A stretch of DNA of 38,736 nucleotides from Candidatus Gastranaerophilales bacterium. Its GTDB lineage: Bacteria; Cyanobacteriota; Vampirovibrionia; Gastranaerophilales; Gastranaerophilaceae. Numbering within the stretch: position 1 is the stretch's first letter; each line of letters starts with the position of its first letter. The DNA is taken from assembly GCA_944323475.1 (NCBI GenBank), contig CALUSQ010000020.1, forward strand, positions 1-38,736, in the 5' to 3' direction. Shown here piece by piece: positions 16,735 through 25,822 of this stretch. A program made the position numbers and the translations under genes. The notes below the pieces were generated by a model. That model worked only from the letters and a program-made list of their open reading frames with translations. It made no database searches and had not been told where the DNA came from.

Positions 16735-17719
16735 AAAAATAAAAATAGGAAATGTAGAAATAAATAGTTGTATATCACTTGCACCAATGGCAGGCATTAC
16801 AGATATGCCTTTAAGACAACTTATCAGAAAATTTTCTAAAAACTCTCTTTTAACTACAGAAATGATAAGTTCAGAAATGCTGCTGCAAAACAGACCCTTG
16901 GAACACGAAAAAATCACAGCACACAAAGAAAATGAATATCCGCTGGCATTTCAAATTTCAGGACACAAACCACAGATAATGGCTAAAGCGGCAAAAATTT
17001 TAGAAAATACAGGTGCCTCAATAATTGATATAAATATGGGATGCCCCGTAAAAAAAGTTGTAGGCGGCGGCGATGGTTCTGCATTAATGAGAACACCTTC
17101 AATTGCTTCTGATATAGTAAAAGCAGTTACTGATGCAGTATCCATTCCTGTAACTGTTAAATTCCGTCTTGGTTATACAGCAGCAGAACAAAATTTTTTA
17201 GAATTTGCAAGTCTTATGCAAACCTCCGGAGCATCCGCAATGACAATACATTGCAGAACACGTGCTCAAATGTACTCTGGCACTGCAAATTGGCAAGCAC
17301 TTTCTGAAATCAAAAAAGAAATTCATATCCCAGTGTTCGCAAATGGTGATATATTAACCCCTGAAGATGCAAAAAATTGCCTTGAAATCACTAAAGCCGA
17401 TGGAATAGCAATAGGCAGAGGTGTTTTAGGGTCTCCTGATTTAATAGGAAGAACAGAACACTATTTTTCAACAGGAGAAATTTTGCCTGAACCTGATATA
17501 TTTCAAAAAATTCAACTTTTGAAAGAACATATAGACTCTGAAATTATATTAAGAGGAGAAAAAACAGCAATTCAATTTGTTCGCAAATTTTATCCTTATT
17601 ACATTAAAGGTATAAGAGATGCTGCAATATACAGAGGCGCATTAGTTACAGAAGAGTCATATGATAAAATTATTGAAATTTTAGATACAATTGTAAAAAA
17701 AGAATCAGCACTTATATAA
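16688..17719 (+). CDS. dusB: tRNA-dihydrouridine synthase, DusB type
   Basis: Dus enzymes reduce uridine in tRNA D-loops with FMN and NADPH. The FMN-binding start APMAGITDMPLR lies at 32-43, the catalytic Cys is C119 in INMGCPVKKV, and later family blocks are VKFRLGY, IHCRTRAQMYSG, FANGDI and IGRGVLGSP. The 343-residue length fits. The ATG lies inside the 3' end of the TPR gene; no later usable start precedes the conserved core, so the 47-base overlap is probably real. Confidence 0.93.
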   Translation: MNQNQTQQNLPDIKNKKIKIGNVEINSCISLAPMAGITDMPLRQLIRKFSKNSLLTTEMISSEMLLQNRPLEHEKITAHKENEYPLAFQISGHKPQIMAKAAKILENTGASIIDINMGCPVKKVVGGGDGSALMRTPSIASDIVKAVTDAVSIPVTVKFRLGYTAAEQNFLEFASLMQTSGASAMTIHCRTRAQMYSGTANWQALSEIKKEIHIPVFANGDILTPEDAKNCLEITKADGIAIGRGVLGSPDLIGRTEHYFSTGEILPEPDIFQKIQLLKEHIDSEIILRGEKTAIQFVRKFYPYYIKGIRDAAIYRGALVTEESYDKIIEILDTIVKKESALI

Positions 17720-17732
17720 CCGAAGATTATAA

Positions 17733-17993
17733 ATGGAAAAAGAAAAAAAGTTTTTTACCTATATTTTACTAACCGTAGATAACAAACTATATTGCGGCTA
17801 TACAGACAATCCCGAATCACGTTTTGAAAAGCACAAAGCAGGTCTGGCTGCAAAATACACGCGAAGTCACAAACCTTTAAAAATGGTTTATCTCAAAGAA
17901 TTTGCTACAAAATCAGAAGCAATGAAAGAAGAATATAGGATAAAAAAACTATCTCGACAAGAAAAAGAAAAGCTAATAGAAGCTTCTATTTAA
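17733..17993 (+). CDS. GIY-YIG domain protein (UPF0213/YhbQ-like)
   Basis: The 86-residue protein is a single GIY-YIG nuclease domain: TYILLTVDNKLYCGYTDN corresponds to the GIY and YIG strands, followed by the conserved Arg in SRFEKHKAG and AAKYTRSHKPL, typical of the small stand-alone UPF0213 family. The in vivo substrate of the family is poorly known; YhbQ-type members act on DNA in vitro. It lies 13 bases after dusB and overlaps the next, convergent gene tail-to-tail by eight bases. Confidence 0.9.
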   Translation: MEKEKKFFTYILLTVDNKLYCGYTDNPESRFEKHKAGLAAKYTRSHKPLKMVYLKEFATKSEAMKEEYRIKKLSRQEKEKLIEASI

Positions 17994-19251
17994 GAGACAT
18001 TTTTGACTGCAAATTCTTAACATTTTCTAAACCTGGCTCAACAAATTTTTTAATAATATACTTATGAACAAAATGGTCAATTGGTACCGCTAAACAGCCT
18101 AATGCTATAAAACCGCCTGCTGTTTTTAAGAAGCCAAGATTCATTGTCTTTTTAGAAATGAATGCTTCCAATGTTTCTCTTGCATAGCCTATTTTTCTAG
18201 CATAATTATTTATAATTTTTGCATCATTCACATCTGCCATAAGTCTTTTTAACAAAGCAGCAGATTCTTTTTCAGAAGATAAAAGAGTTTTCAAATCACC
18301 TCTTGTAGAGGCAGTTTTTTTAATCTCATCAACAAACTTTTGATATTCAGGTCTATTTGAATTAAGCAGTTTTTTAAGAACCAAAACAGGATTTTCTTCT
18401 GCAAAAGATGCTGTATTTTGAGAAAGTTTTTTAACTGCTTTTTTATAAACTTTTAACAATTTCTTATCTGCTTTTTGTTCAATTTCTTCAAAAGTTGAGT
18501 TTTCTAGTAATGTTTGAGCATCAAAAATTTCTCTAACTTTTTCAGTAAGAAATTTTTTTACATCATCCTCACTAGCCTTTGCACTTGAAACAGGTTTATT
18601 AGTGTGGGTGAAGAATCTAACTAGTTTCGAATACCATTTTTCATGTTTTAAGTAATTTCTCGTAGAATTCAACTGTTCATGATAATCATCGTTCAAAACT
18701 TTTCTAATAGCTCTGTCTATACCTTTAACAAGATTGCCATTTTCATCAACAAAATCACCTCTGGTAAATTTAGCCTTGTCAAAATCTTTTGCCAATTTAG
18801 TATAAAGTTCTTCTTTCGCACTAGCATTTAAGTTTGAGCCGTCAAACTTTGTTAAATAACCAACAACATTTTGTCCCATTTTTACTGCAGCTGTTGGCAA
18901 AATAACACTTGCCAGTGCTTGAAAAATTGCTTGTTCTACAGCAGCAGAAGCAGAAGCTTTAGTATAATTACCTTCTTTTCCTCTTCTATATTTGTCATAT
19001 ATATCCGCACCAAGATACATCAAAGCTGGAACCCACAATGCAACCTCGGCAGCTTTACCCCAAACAGGCATGGCTGAAACGGCTGCACCTACTTCATTTG
19101 AATAACCAAAAGCACGCAATGGGTACTTTGCCAAAGGATCATTCGGGTTTTGAATAATCTCTTTAACTTCCTCATTTTTTGTTCGCTGTTTAATAGGTGT
19201 TAATTTTACCTTCGGCATTATAAGCGCATATGTCGAATTTGGCTGTATCAA
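17986..19251 (-). CDS. Hypothetical membrane protein, lineage-type family (member 1)
   Basis: The 421-residue protein has hydrophobic segments at about 66-83 and 100-120 and one near the C-terminus (about 375-395), separated by a long charged helical region. The start is TTG, supported by AGGA eight bases upstream and a good promoter; an ATG at 19218 lacks an SD. Its core (hydrophobic helix, D..DK, then SASAAVEQAIFQALASVILP) and its C-terminal helix with IDHFVHKYIIKKF resemble the proteins at 31988 and 31245, suggesting one family. Function is unknown. Confidence 0.72.
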   Translation of the reverse strand: MIQPNSTYALIMPKVKLTPIKQRTKNEEVKEIIQNPNDPLAKYPLRAFGYSNEVGAAVSAMPVWGKAAEVALWVPALMYLGADIYDKYRRGKEGNYTKASASAAVEQAIFQALASVILPTAAVKMGQNVVGYLTKFDGSNLNASAKEELYTKLAKDFDKAKFTRGDFVDENGNLVKGIDRAIRKVLNDDYHEQLNSTRNYLKHEKWYSKLVRFFTHTNKPVSSAKASEDDVKKFLTEKVREIFDAQTLLENSTFEEIEQKADKKLLKVYKKAVKKLSQNTASFAEENPVLVLKKLLNSNRPEYQKFVDEIKKTASTRGDLKTLLSSEKESAALLKRLMADVNDAKIINNYARKIGYARETLEAFISKKTMNLGFLKTAGGFIALGCLAVPIDHFVHKYIIKKFVEPGLENVKNLQSKMSLK

Positions 19252-19315
19252 TGTTTGTTTCCTATCTGTTTCAATTTAATTATTAATATTTCCAAATAAT
19301 AAGGCTAGGAACCCT

Positions 19316-19344
19316 ATCATAATGTAAACTTCACAACATGTAAA
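19316..19344 (-). promoter_or_regulatory. Promoter of the 421-aa membrane protein gene
   Basis: On the minus strand, -35 TTTACA (19339-19344), a 17-bp spacer and -10 TATGAT (19316-19321) lie about 65 bases before the TTG start. Confidence 0.65.
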
Positions 19345-19418
19345 TAACCTGTAAAAAAATTTTTTTGTTATAGTAGATAAAATTTTTATAAAAAATTTAC
19401 ATTATTATTTATTGCACA

Positions 19419-19847
19419 TTAATATTTAAGCTCTTTTAAATCAGCATTAAAATTCAAATCAATATACCTAAATATTTTTTGAGGTATAGTTGGTGAGAAA
19501 TAATAGTTGTTATCACAAGGTGTAAGCTTTAAAAAAGTAAAAGATTTATCTTTCTTCATCACACTGAGAAGAAACTCGCGGCCTTCTGCTTCAAAAATAA
19601 CATATCCGTTTCTGAACTGCATCTCTAAAATTTCATATTTATTTGAATTTATACTTGATAAAGCAAGCGCATACAGTTTTCCATAAGGAAGCTTATACAA
19701 CCTTATACAATCTCTATAGTTTGTATAAGATGCAGCAGTCTGAGCATATGTAACTTCCATTGTATCATTTTTATCTTGAGCAAATACAGGAAGTATGAAT
19801 GTTAAAAATATAAAAGAAATTAATACTAAAACTTTTTTTCTAAACAT
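19419..19847 (-). CDS. Small exported hypothetical protein
   Basis: The 142-residue protein has a clear signal peptide (MFRKKVLVLISFIFLTFILPVFA, cut before QD) and a mature part of about 119 residues with two Cys (in YRDCIRLYK and LTPCDNN) that could form a disulfide. The family is unrecognised. Its ATG directly abuts the polA stop (TAA then ATG), so it is probably translated as part of the polA transcript. Confidence 0.7.
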   Translation of the reverse strand: MFRKKVLVLISFIFLTFILPVFAQDKNDTMEVTYAQTAASYTNYRDCIRLYKLPYGKLYALALSSINSNKYEILEMQFRNGYVIFEAEGREFLLSVMKKDKSFTFLKLTPCDNNYYFSPTIPQKIFRYIDLNFNADLKELKY

Positions 19848-22847
19848 TTATTCAGCCTCCATCCAAGATGATCCATATGCAAAATCAACAACCAGAGGCA
19901 CTTTTAATGGTTGTTCAAGCTCCATTGCTGTTTTTACAAGCTCACAAACATTATCAAGCTCATCTTTATATGTTTCTAGAATCAATTCATCATGAACTTG
20001 CATAATCATTTTTGATTTCAAGTTATTTTCTTTTAACTTCTTGGACAAATCAATCATTGCAAGTTTTATCAAATCAGAAGCTGCTCCTTGCAAAGGAGTG
20101 TTTATTGCTGCACGTTGAGCAAACTCTTTTATGTTGTGATTAGAACTCATCAATTCATCTAACAAATATCGTTTTCTTCCATACATTGTTTTTGCATAAC
20201 CAAAACGATATGCATCTTGTACAGAGTTTTCCATATATAATTTAACTTTTGGATAGGTTTCAAAATATTTATCAATAAATGTCTGTGCTTCTACATTTGA
20301 TATGTTCAAAACAGATGCCAAGCCATATCTTGTTTGCCCATATACAATACCAAAATTTACAGCTTTTGCTTTGCTTCTTTGTTCTTTTGTAACCTCATTA
20401 AGGGGTACACCAAAAATCTTTGCTGCCGTTTCTGCGTGGATATCTTCTCCAGAATTAAATGCTTGAATAAGATTTTCATCACTAGAACAATGCGCAAGCA
20501 ATCTCAGTTCTATTTGCGAATAATCTGCACTTAACAACACCTGCGATGTTTTATCTTCCGGTACAAATGCCTTTCTTATTCTGTTACCAAGCTGTGTACG
20601 AACCGGTATATTTTGTAAATTTGGATTTGAAGAAGATAACCTTCCAGTCACTGTAACTGTTTGATTATAACTTGTATGTATTTTTCTATCGATAGGGCTT
20701 ATAAGTTCAGGCAAAGCATCTACATATGTAGATCTCATCTTTGCATACTGCCTATATTCTAAAATATATTTTGCTATTTCATAGTCTTTTGAAAGTTCTT
20801 CAAGTACTTTAGCATCAGTAGAAAATTTTTGAGCACCACGTTTTTTTGTTTTGTGTTCAATTCCAAGTTTTTCAAACAAAATACTTGCAAGCTGCTTAGG
20901 TGAATTTATATTAAAAGTCTCACCTGCAAGTGCATATATTTTAGACTCTATTTCTTTTATATTGTCATCAAGCTCTTTAGATAAACCACTCAAATAATCA
21001 GTATCAAGAGAAACTCCTTGAGCCTCCATATCAGCCAAAACAATACTTGTTGGAACTTCAATATCGTACAAAAGTTTTTTTGATTCATCATCCAATTTTT
21101 GCTGCCAAAATCTTGTTAATTCAAGAGTCACAAAAGCATCATCACAAGCATAATCAGACGCTTCTTCAATAGACACATCATCCATTGTGATTTGCTTTTT
21201 ACCTTTGCCAATCAGTTCATCTATCTCTGTCATAAAGTAATCTAAATTTTCAGCAGATTGAACCTTTAGCCCATGTTTTCTTGACGGATCGTTAACATAG
21301 CTGGCAAGCATAGTATCAAAGATAACACCATTTATTTTTATATCGTATTTTCTAAGTGTATTTATCTCATATTTTGCATTTTGAAAAGTTTTAAATATAT
21401 TTGCATCTTTTAAAACTGGTCTCAAACCATCCAAAACATAATCCATATCAAGCTGTTCGCCAACTTTATGAAAAACAGGGATATAAAAAGACTTAGTCTG
21501 ACCTTTGTTTTCAGAAACAACAATTCTTCCGTCTTTAGCTTTTATTTCATCATTAAATGCAACAGATATACCAACAAGATCAGCCTCAAGAGGATTAACA
21601 GAAGTAGTTTCTGTATCAATAGCAATTAGCGTCTGTTTTTTCAAATTTTCAATCAAATCTAAAAAATCCGCATCTGTGACAATGGTTTTTCTTTCATTTT
21701 TTAAACTCTGTTTTTGTACAGGTGCAGAAGCAAACAATCCCAGTTGCTGCTGTGCTGTTTGATTAAAAAGGCTTTGCTGTTGAGGATTTTCTTGATTTTT
21801 ACTATCAATATCTTGGGTTATGTTATTTATTACATCTGTATTTTCAGATTCGTCTTTTAAGTTTGTAAAATCAACAAGTTTCTGACCTGCAATTTGCTGT
21901 TTTTTCATTTCTTCAAAATCCACATTCTCTTTAGAAGCCAATGAACAAACACTAAAAGGTCTCAGAATTGACGGTAAATTTTTCAAAAAACTAAAGAACT
22001 GAACTCTTTTCAAAAATTCGCTAACCTGCTCTACATCAGGCATTTCAAGTTTGGTTTTTTCAAAATCAAAATTAATGGGCACATCTTTTTTTATAGTTGC
22101 CAAAAAATAGCTTAATTTTGCAATTTCTACACCATTTTGAAGTTTTTCTTTCAAAGATTTACCTTCAACATCATCAATGTGAGCCAAAACATTCTCTAAA
22201 GTTTGAAAACGTTCCAACAATTTTACAGCAGTTTTTTCACCTATCCCTTTTATACCTGGAATATTATCAGAGGTATCTCCTCTCAATGCTTTGTAATCAA
22301 TTACTTGATCCGGATAAACTCCAAGTTTGTTATACACTCTTGCCCAATCATAATCAACAAGTTCTCCTTTTGATGGAATCAAAACACTTACATTCCCTTC
22401 TTTGTCAATCAATTGGAAAGCATCTTGGTCCCCAGTAAGAATAATAGTGCGATGTCCGAGTTTTGTAGCTTCATGTGCAATTGTTCCGATTACGTCATCA
22501 GCTTCATAGCCTTCTTTTGTATAAATAGGAATATTAAATGCCTTAAGACCTTCCATTATCAGTCCCATTTGACTTCTCATAGTATCAGGCATTTGTTCTC
22601 TATTTGCTTTATAATCTTCAAAACATTCTGTTCTAAAAGTTTGGTGACTAACATCAAAAGCAACAGCAATACAGTCGGGACTAATCTTAGGATTTTTTAA
22701 CAAATCAAAAATAGCTTTAAAAAAGCCAAAAACAGCCCAGGTCGGTTCTTTATCAGATGTTTTCATGCCTGTTCTCTCTAATGCAAAAAAACTTCTGAAA
22801 GCAAGCGCATGACCATCAATCAAAACAAGTGTTTTTTTATTGTCCAT
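19848..22847 (-). CDS. polA: DNA polymerase I
   Basis: PolA fills gaps and removes RNA primers. The 999-residue protein has an N-terminal 5'-3' exonuclease (about 1-295), a Q- and N-rich linker (about 300-386), a 3'-5' exonuclease (about 388-590) and the polymerase domain. Polymerase motifs are DYSQIE (775-780), KAVNFGIVYG (828-837) and VHDE (951-954). Proofreading residues D411, E413 and D570 are kept, but the Asp of motif II is Glu (E494 in NAKYEI). The linker holds QQSLF (357-361) and QLGLF (368-372), close to the beta-clamp-binding consensus QL(S/D)LF. It is longer than the roughly 930 residues of E. coli PolA because of this linker. Confidence 0.98.
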   Translation of the reverse strand: MDNKKTLVLIDGHALAFRSFFALERTGMKTSDKEPTWAVFGFFKAIFDLLKNPKISPDCIAVAFDVSHQTFRTECFEDYKANREQMPDTMRSQMGLIMEGLKAFNIPIYTKEGYEADDVIGTIAHEATKLGHRTIILTGDQDAFQLIDKEGNVSVLIPSKGELVDYDWARVYNKLGVYPDQVIDYKALRGDTSDNIPGIKGIGEKTAVKLLERFQTLENVLAHIDDVEGKSLKEKLQNGVEIAKLSYFLATIKKDVPINFDFEKTKLEMPDVEQVSEFLKRVQFFSFLKNLPSILRPFSVCSLASKENVDFEEMKKQQIAGQKLVDFTNLKDESENTDVINNITQDIDSKNQENPQQQSLFNQTAQQQLGLFASAPVQKQSLKNERKTIVTDADFLDLIENLKKQTLIAIDTETTSVNPLEADLVGISVAFNDEIKAKDGRIVVSENKGQTKSFYIPVFHKVGEQLDMDYVLDGLRPVLKDANIFKTFQNAKYEINTLRKYDIKINGVIFDTMLASYVNDPSRKHGLKVQSAENLDYFMTEIDELIGKGKKQITMDDVSIEEASDYACDDAFVTLELTRFWQQKLDDESKKLLYDIEVPTSIVLADMEAQGVSLDTDYLSGLSKELDDNIKEIESKIYALAGETFNINSPKQLASILFEKLGIEHKTKKRGAQKFSTDAKVLEELSKDYEIAKYILEYRQYAKMRSTYVDALPELISPIDRKIHTSYNQTVTVTGRLSSSNPNLQNIPVRTQLGNRIRKAFVPEDKTSQVLLSADYSQIELRLLAHCSSDENLIQAFNSGEDIHAETAAKIFGVPLNEVTKEQRSKAKAVNFGIVYGQTRYGLASVLNISNVEAQTFIDKYFETYPKVKLYMENSVQDAYRFGYAKTMYGRKRYLLDELMSSNHNIKEFAQRAAINTPLQGAASDLIKLAMIDLSKKLKENNLKSKMIMQVHDELILETYKDELDNVCELVKTAMELEQPLKVPLVVDFAYGSSWMEAE

Positions 22848-22889
22848 TATTTATACCGCCCCAAACTTTTAATGTCTTAAGCTGTAGAA

Positions 22890-22898
22890 ATTTTAGCA
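22890..22898 (-). promoter_or_regulatory. Extended -10 upstream of polA
   Basis: On the minus strand TGCTAAAAT forms an extended -10 identical to that of tRNA-Gln(CTG), 42 bases before the polA ATG. The -35 region is poor, as is common for extended -10 promoters. Confidence 0.5.
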
Positions 22899-22958
22899 TA
22901 TTCATAGATTAAAAGCTATTAAAATATACAATATAAAGGGTTGAAAATGTTTTATTTA

Positions 22959-24929
22959 TTATTCCAATTCAGCCAATTTTTCTTCTATTGATGTTTTTTT
23001 ATAATTTATTTTAGAAGAAATAATTGGTTGTTTGTACTCGGACTTGTTGATTGAACGAGCATCAACTATTGGAGAAGGAGGCATAATCATCCATTTATAC
23101 AAAGCTGTAGACATTCTTCTAAAAAACTTCGTAAGCCATTCTTGTTTTTGTTCTTTAGAAAGAACTTTTCCTTGAGTTTTTAAATGTTTTTCATACAAAA
23201 ACTCAGCATCTTCCATATCACAAATTGTCTGTTGAAGATTTTCAACTCTCCATATAATTTCATCCAAAAATTCATACGGCATCAAAGCTTCTTCAGCAAG
23301 CAGCGGCTTACCTGTTTTAGGATTTATAGCCAACTCGGCACCGGGACGTTTTTCAATTATCGAAACAGGTATTGCATCTTTTTGAATTCTGTTTTTATTC
23401 AACCATTTTGCCAAAGCAAAAAGTTTTGTTTTAGAAACATCTGCAAGTGGAGCAAACCCACCTGACATGTCGCCATTAATAGTCGCATAGCCCATATAGA
23501 GTTCTGACTTATCAGAAGTAGCTATCGGCAAGCATGAACCAAACTCATTTGCTATACCCCAGAGAATCATTGCACGAGAACGAGCCTGTATATTATCGTT
23601 TGTAAAACTTTCTTTGTAACGACAATCCCATTTGTTTTCAACAGAAGAAAAAACATTATCAAATTTTTCTCGTGTTGTATCATACATATCTTTTATGGAT
23701 ATTTCCGTGAAATTTATAGATAAATTTTGTGCAAGTTGTTTTGCATCGTTTTTGCTTTCTGAACTTGTAATTTTCGATGGCATACTAATACCAAAGACAT
23801 TCTCAGCACCTAATGCGTCAGCAAGAAGAACCGCACTAACAGTAGAATCCAATCCACCTGAAAGGCCAAGCACAGCTCTTTTAAATCCTGTTTTTGCAAA
23901 ATAATCCCTTATTGACTGAATAATAGTTAAATAGGTGCGTTCTAAATCGGGCTCATGATCAAGGCTGAATGCTTTTTGCTCTTTCAATGTTTTTTCTAAA
24001 CCATTTGGAAGAGGATATATTTTTCCCTCTTTATCGTTTACATTTATGATAAAAAATTGCTCTTCGTATGATTTTGCCATATAAGTCAGTTCACCATTTT
24101 CATCATAAACTCTGCTTGCACCCTCAAATGACAAACATTCGCCAGAACCAACCTGATTTACATAAACAATAGGAGTTTTATGTTTTTTAGCAGCAAAAGA
24201 CAACATATTGTGTTTTAATTGCTCTTTTTTTGCTCTTGTAATTGATGCGGAACAGTTTATTATATAATCGGGATGCTGTTCTTCTACAATTTTTTGTACA
24301 GGATCTAATTTATACAAATTTTTGTCAAAAAAGTCAAAATCATTCCAGCCATCTTCACAAACAACCAAACCAATCTTTTTATTGCCAATATTTAATATAT
24401 GTGACTCACTATTAACAAAATCAGGTTCAAAATGTCTGTAATCATTAAACTCTGCATAGTTTGGTAATAAAGTTTTTCTTATTATTTTTTCTATTTTTCC
24501 GTTTGCGAGAATAGCTACAGAATTAAAATATTTTTTACCTGTTTTTGATTTATTAAACTCAACAAACCCAATAATAACTTTGGTCTTTTTAGTTTTTGTT
24601 GCAAGGACTTTCAACCACTCTATATTTTCTTCAACAACAATAGGAAATCTGTCAATAAAATCACCTATAGGATAGCCTATCATATACATTTCGGGAAAAA
24701 CTATAGCATCAACTTCAAGAAGATTTGCCCATTTTATCCATTCTAAGGCTTTCTTTGCATTTCCTTTTACATCTCCAGATGTAGGATTAATTTGAGCAAC
24801 AGCAATAGATTTTTGTGGCAATAGCTTTTTTATATCATTTGCCAGTTTTAATTTTTCTTTTTCTGATAAATTTTTATTTTTTATATCGTTATCAATAATT
24901 TCAGTTAGTTTATAAATATTTGCATCCAT
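22959..24929 (-). CDS. nadE: Glutamine-dependent NAD+ synthetase
   Basis: The 656-residue two-domain enzyme converts nicotinate adenine dinucleotide to NAD+ with ammonia from glutamine. The N-terminal nitrilase-like glutaminase has the triad E80 (FPEMY), K152 (RKTLLPNYAEF) and C191 (VVCEDGW). The C-terminal synthetase has the ATP-pyrophosphatase loop SGGLDS (357-362) and KITSSESKNDA-type segments. About 40 N-terminal residues precede the nitrilase start, a little more than usual. It is upstream of polA on the same strand, with a 111-base gap. Confidence 0.96.
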   Translation of the reverse strand: MDANIYKLTEIIDNDIKNKNLSEKEKLKLANDIKKLLPQKSIAVAQINPTSGDVKGNAKKALEWIKWANLLEVDAIVFPEMYMIGYPIGDFIDRFPIVVEENIEWLKVLATKTKKTKVIIGFVEFNKSKTGKKYFNSVAILANGKIEKIIRKTLLPNYAEFNDYRHFEPDFVNSESHILNIGNKKIGLVVCEDGWNDFDFFDKNLYKLDPVQKIVEEQHPDYIINCSASITRAKKEQLKHNMLSFAAKKHKTPIVYVNQVGSGECLSFEGASRVYDENGELTYMAKSYEEQFFIINVNDKEGKIYPLPNGLEKTLKEQKAFSLDHEPDLERTYLTIIQSIRDYFAKTGFKRAVLGLSGGLDSTVSAVLLADALGAENVFGISMPSKITSSESKNDAKQLAQNLSINFTEISIKDMYDTTREKFDNVFSSVENKWDCRYKESFTNDNIQARSRAMILWGIANEFGSCLPIATSDKSELYMGYATINGDMSGGFAPLADVSKTKLFALAKWLNKNRIQKDAIPVSIIEKRPGAELAINPKTGKPLLAEEALMPYEFLDEIIWRVENLQQTICDMEDAEFLYEKHLKTQGKVLSKEQKQEWLTKFFRRMSTALYKWMIMPPSPIVDARSINKSEYKQPIISSKINYKKTSIEEKLAELE

Positions 24930-24968
24930 TTTTCATATCCTCTTTGTTTAATTTTAACAAAAACATAT

Positions 24969-24999
24969 AAAAAACCGCAGGCCATATTTTGACTTGCGG
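24969..24999 (-). terminator. Terminator after the acyltransferase pair
   Basis: On the minus strand CCGCA and TGCGG pair with extra partial pairing inside, followed by T6. It lies in the 172-base gap between the acyltransferase gene and nadE. Confidence 0.65.
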
Positions 25000-25101
25000 A
25001 TGCAATTTATAGATAAAGTGTGTTTAATACATTTATTATATTAAAATACACCATGTTTTAACATTCGTCAAGAGTCTACGACTATTGTAGTAACATTTTG
25101 T

Positions 25102-25794
25102 TTACACATCTGCTAATTCTTGTTTTTTTGAAGTTTCTTCATTTTCAATAGTTGTTGGTACATATTGATAATGACACATAGAAGCTACTTGTTTTGCCCA
25201 AGTTTCTATAATTTCATCTTCAGATAAGTCATAAGATATTGGCTTGCCTATTTGAACAACAACTTTTGCCTTAAACGGAATCCAATTATACTTTTCACAA
25301 CCTATAATCGATATAGGCACAATATCCCATTTTGCAGCTTTTGCAACTACAGCAAAACCTTTATTTATTTTTTCAATAGTATAATTTTTTCTAATACCAC
25401 CTTGTGGAAATATTCCAAGAAGCCAATTTGTTTTATATAGTTCTTTTACGGTTTTAATTGTAGAAACTTCGAGTTTTTGTCTATTTACAGCAAAAGCCCC
25501 GAGCCAATCCATATTCAATGTCATAAACCAATTATTTTCAAACAACTCTTTTTTAGCCATATATGCAATTGGTTTTCTTAATGCGGTAGATACCAAAAAC
25601 GGATCTAAGTAAGAAACATGATTTGCTGCGCAAATAAATTTACCGTCTTTAGGTATGTTTTCTCTGCCTTTGACTTCAAATTTATAAAACAGCCAAAATA
25701 AAGGTACTGCTACAAATATACACCACAATGCTTGATAAACAAACCTAAAAAAATTAAATTCTTTCGCATATCTTCTTGCATAATTTCGTTCCAT
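25102..25794 (-). CDS. PlsC-type 1-acylglycerol-3-phosphate acyltransferase
   Basis: The 230-residue protein has an N-terminal membrane anchor (about 22-38) and the acyltransferase motif NHVSYLD (58-64; H59 and D64 form the HX4D site). The phosphate-binding motif, usually FPEGTR, is FPQGGIR here (129-135). These enzymes acylate lysophosphatidate in phospholipid synthesis. It is a clear paralogue of the next gene upstream (25823), 28 bases away, so they form a tandem pair. Acyl-acceptor specificity cannot be read from the sequence. Confidence 0.9.
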   Translation of the reverse strand: MERNYARRYAKEFNFFRFVYQALWCIFVAVPLFWLFYKFEVKGRENIPKDGKFICAANHVSYLDPFLVSTALRKPIAYMAKKELFENNWFMTLNMDWLGAFAVNRQKLEVSTIKTVKELYKTNWLLGIFPQGGIRKNYTIEKINKGFAVVAKAAKWDIVPISIIGCEKYNWIPFKAKVVVQIGKPISYDLSEDEIIETWAKQVASMCHYQYVPTTIENEETSKKQELADV

Positions 25795-25822
25795 TTAACC
25801 CCCGACATTCAATTGTCCGTTT

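Noticed and set aside
16543..16926. 127-residue ORF opposite the TPR/dusB junction
   Set aside because: It is antisense to two genes with clear family matches.
22097..22438. 113-residue ORF antisense to polA
   Set aside because: The polA frame is conserved throughout; this frame has a composition typical of shadow ORFs.
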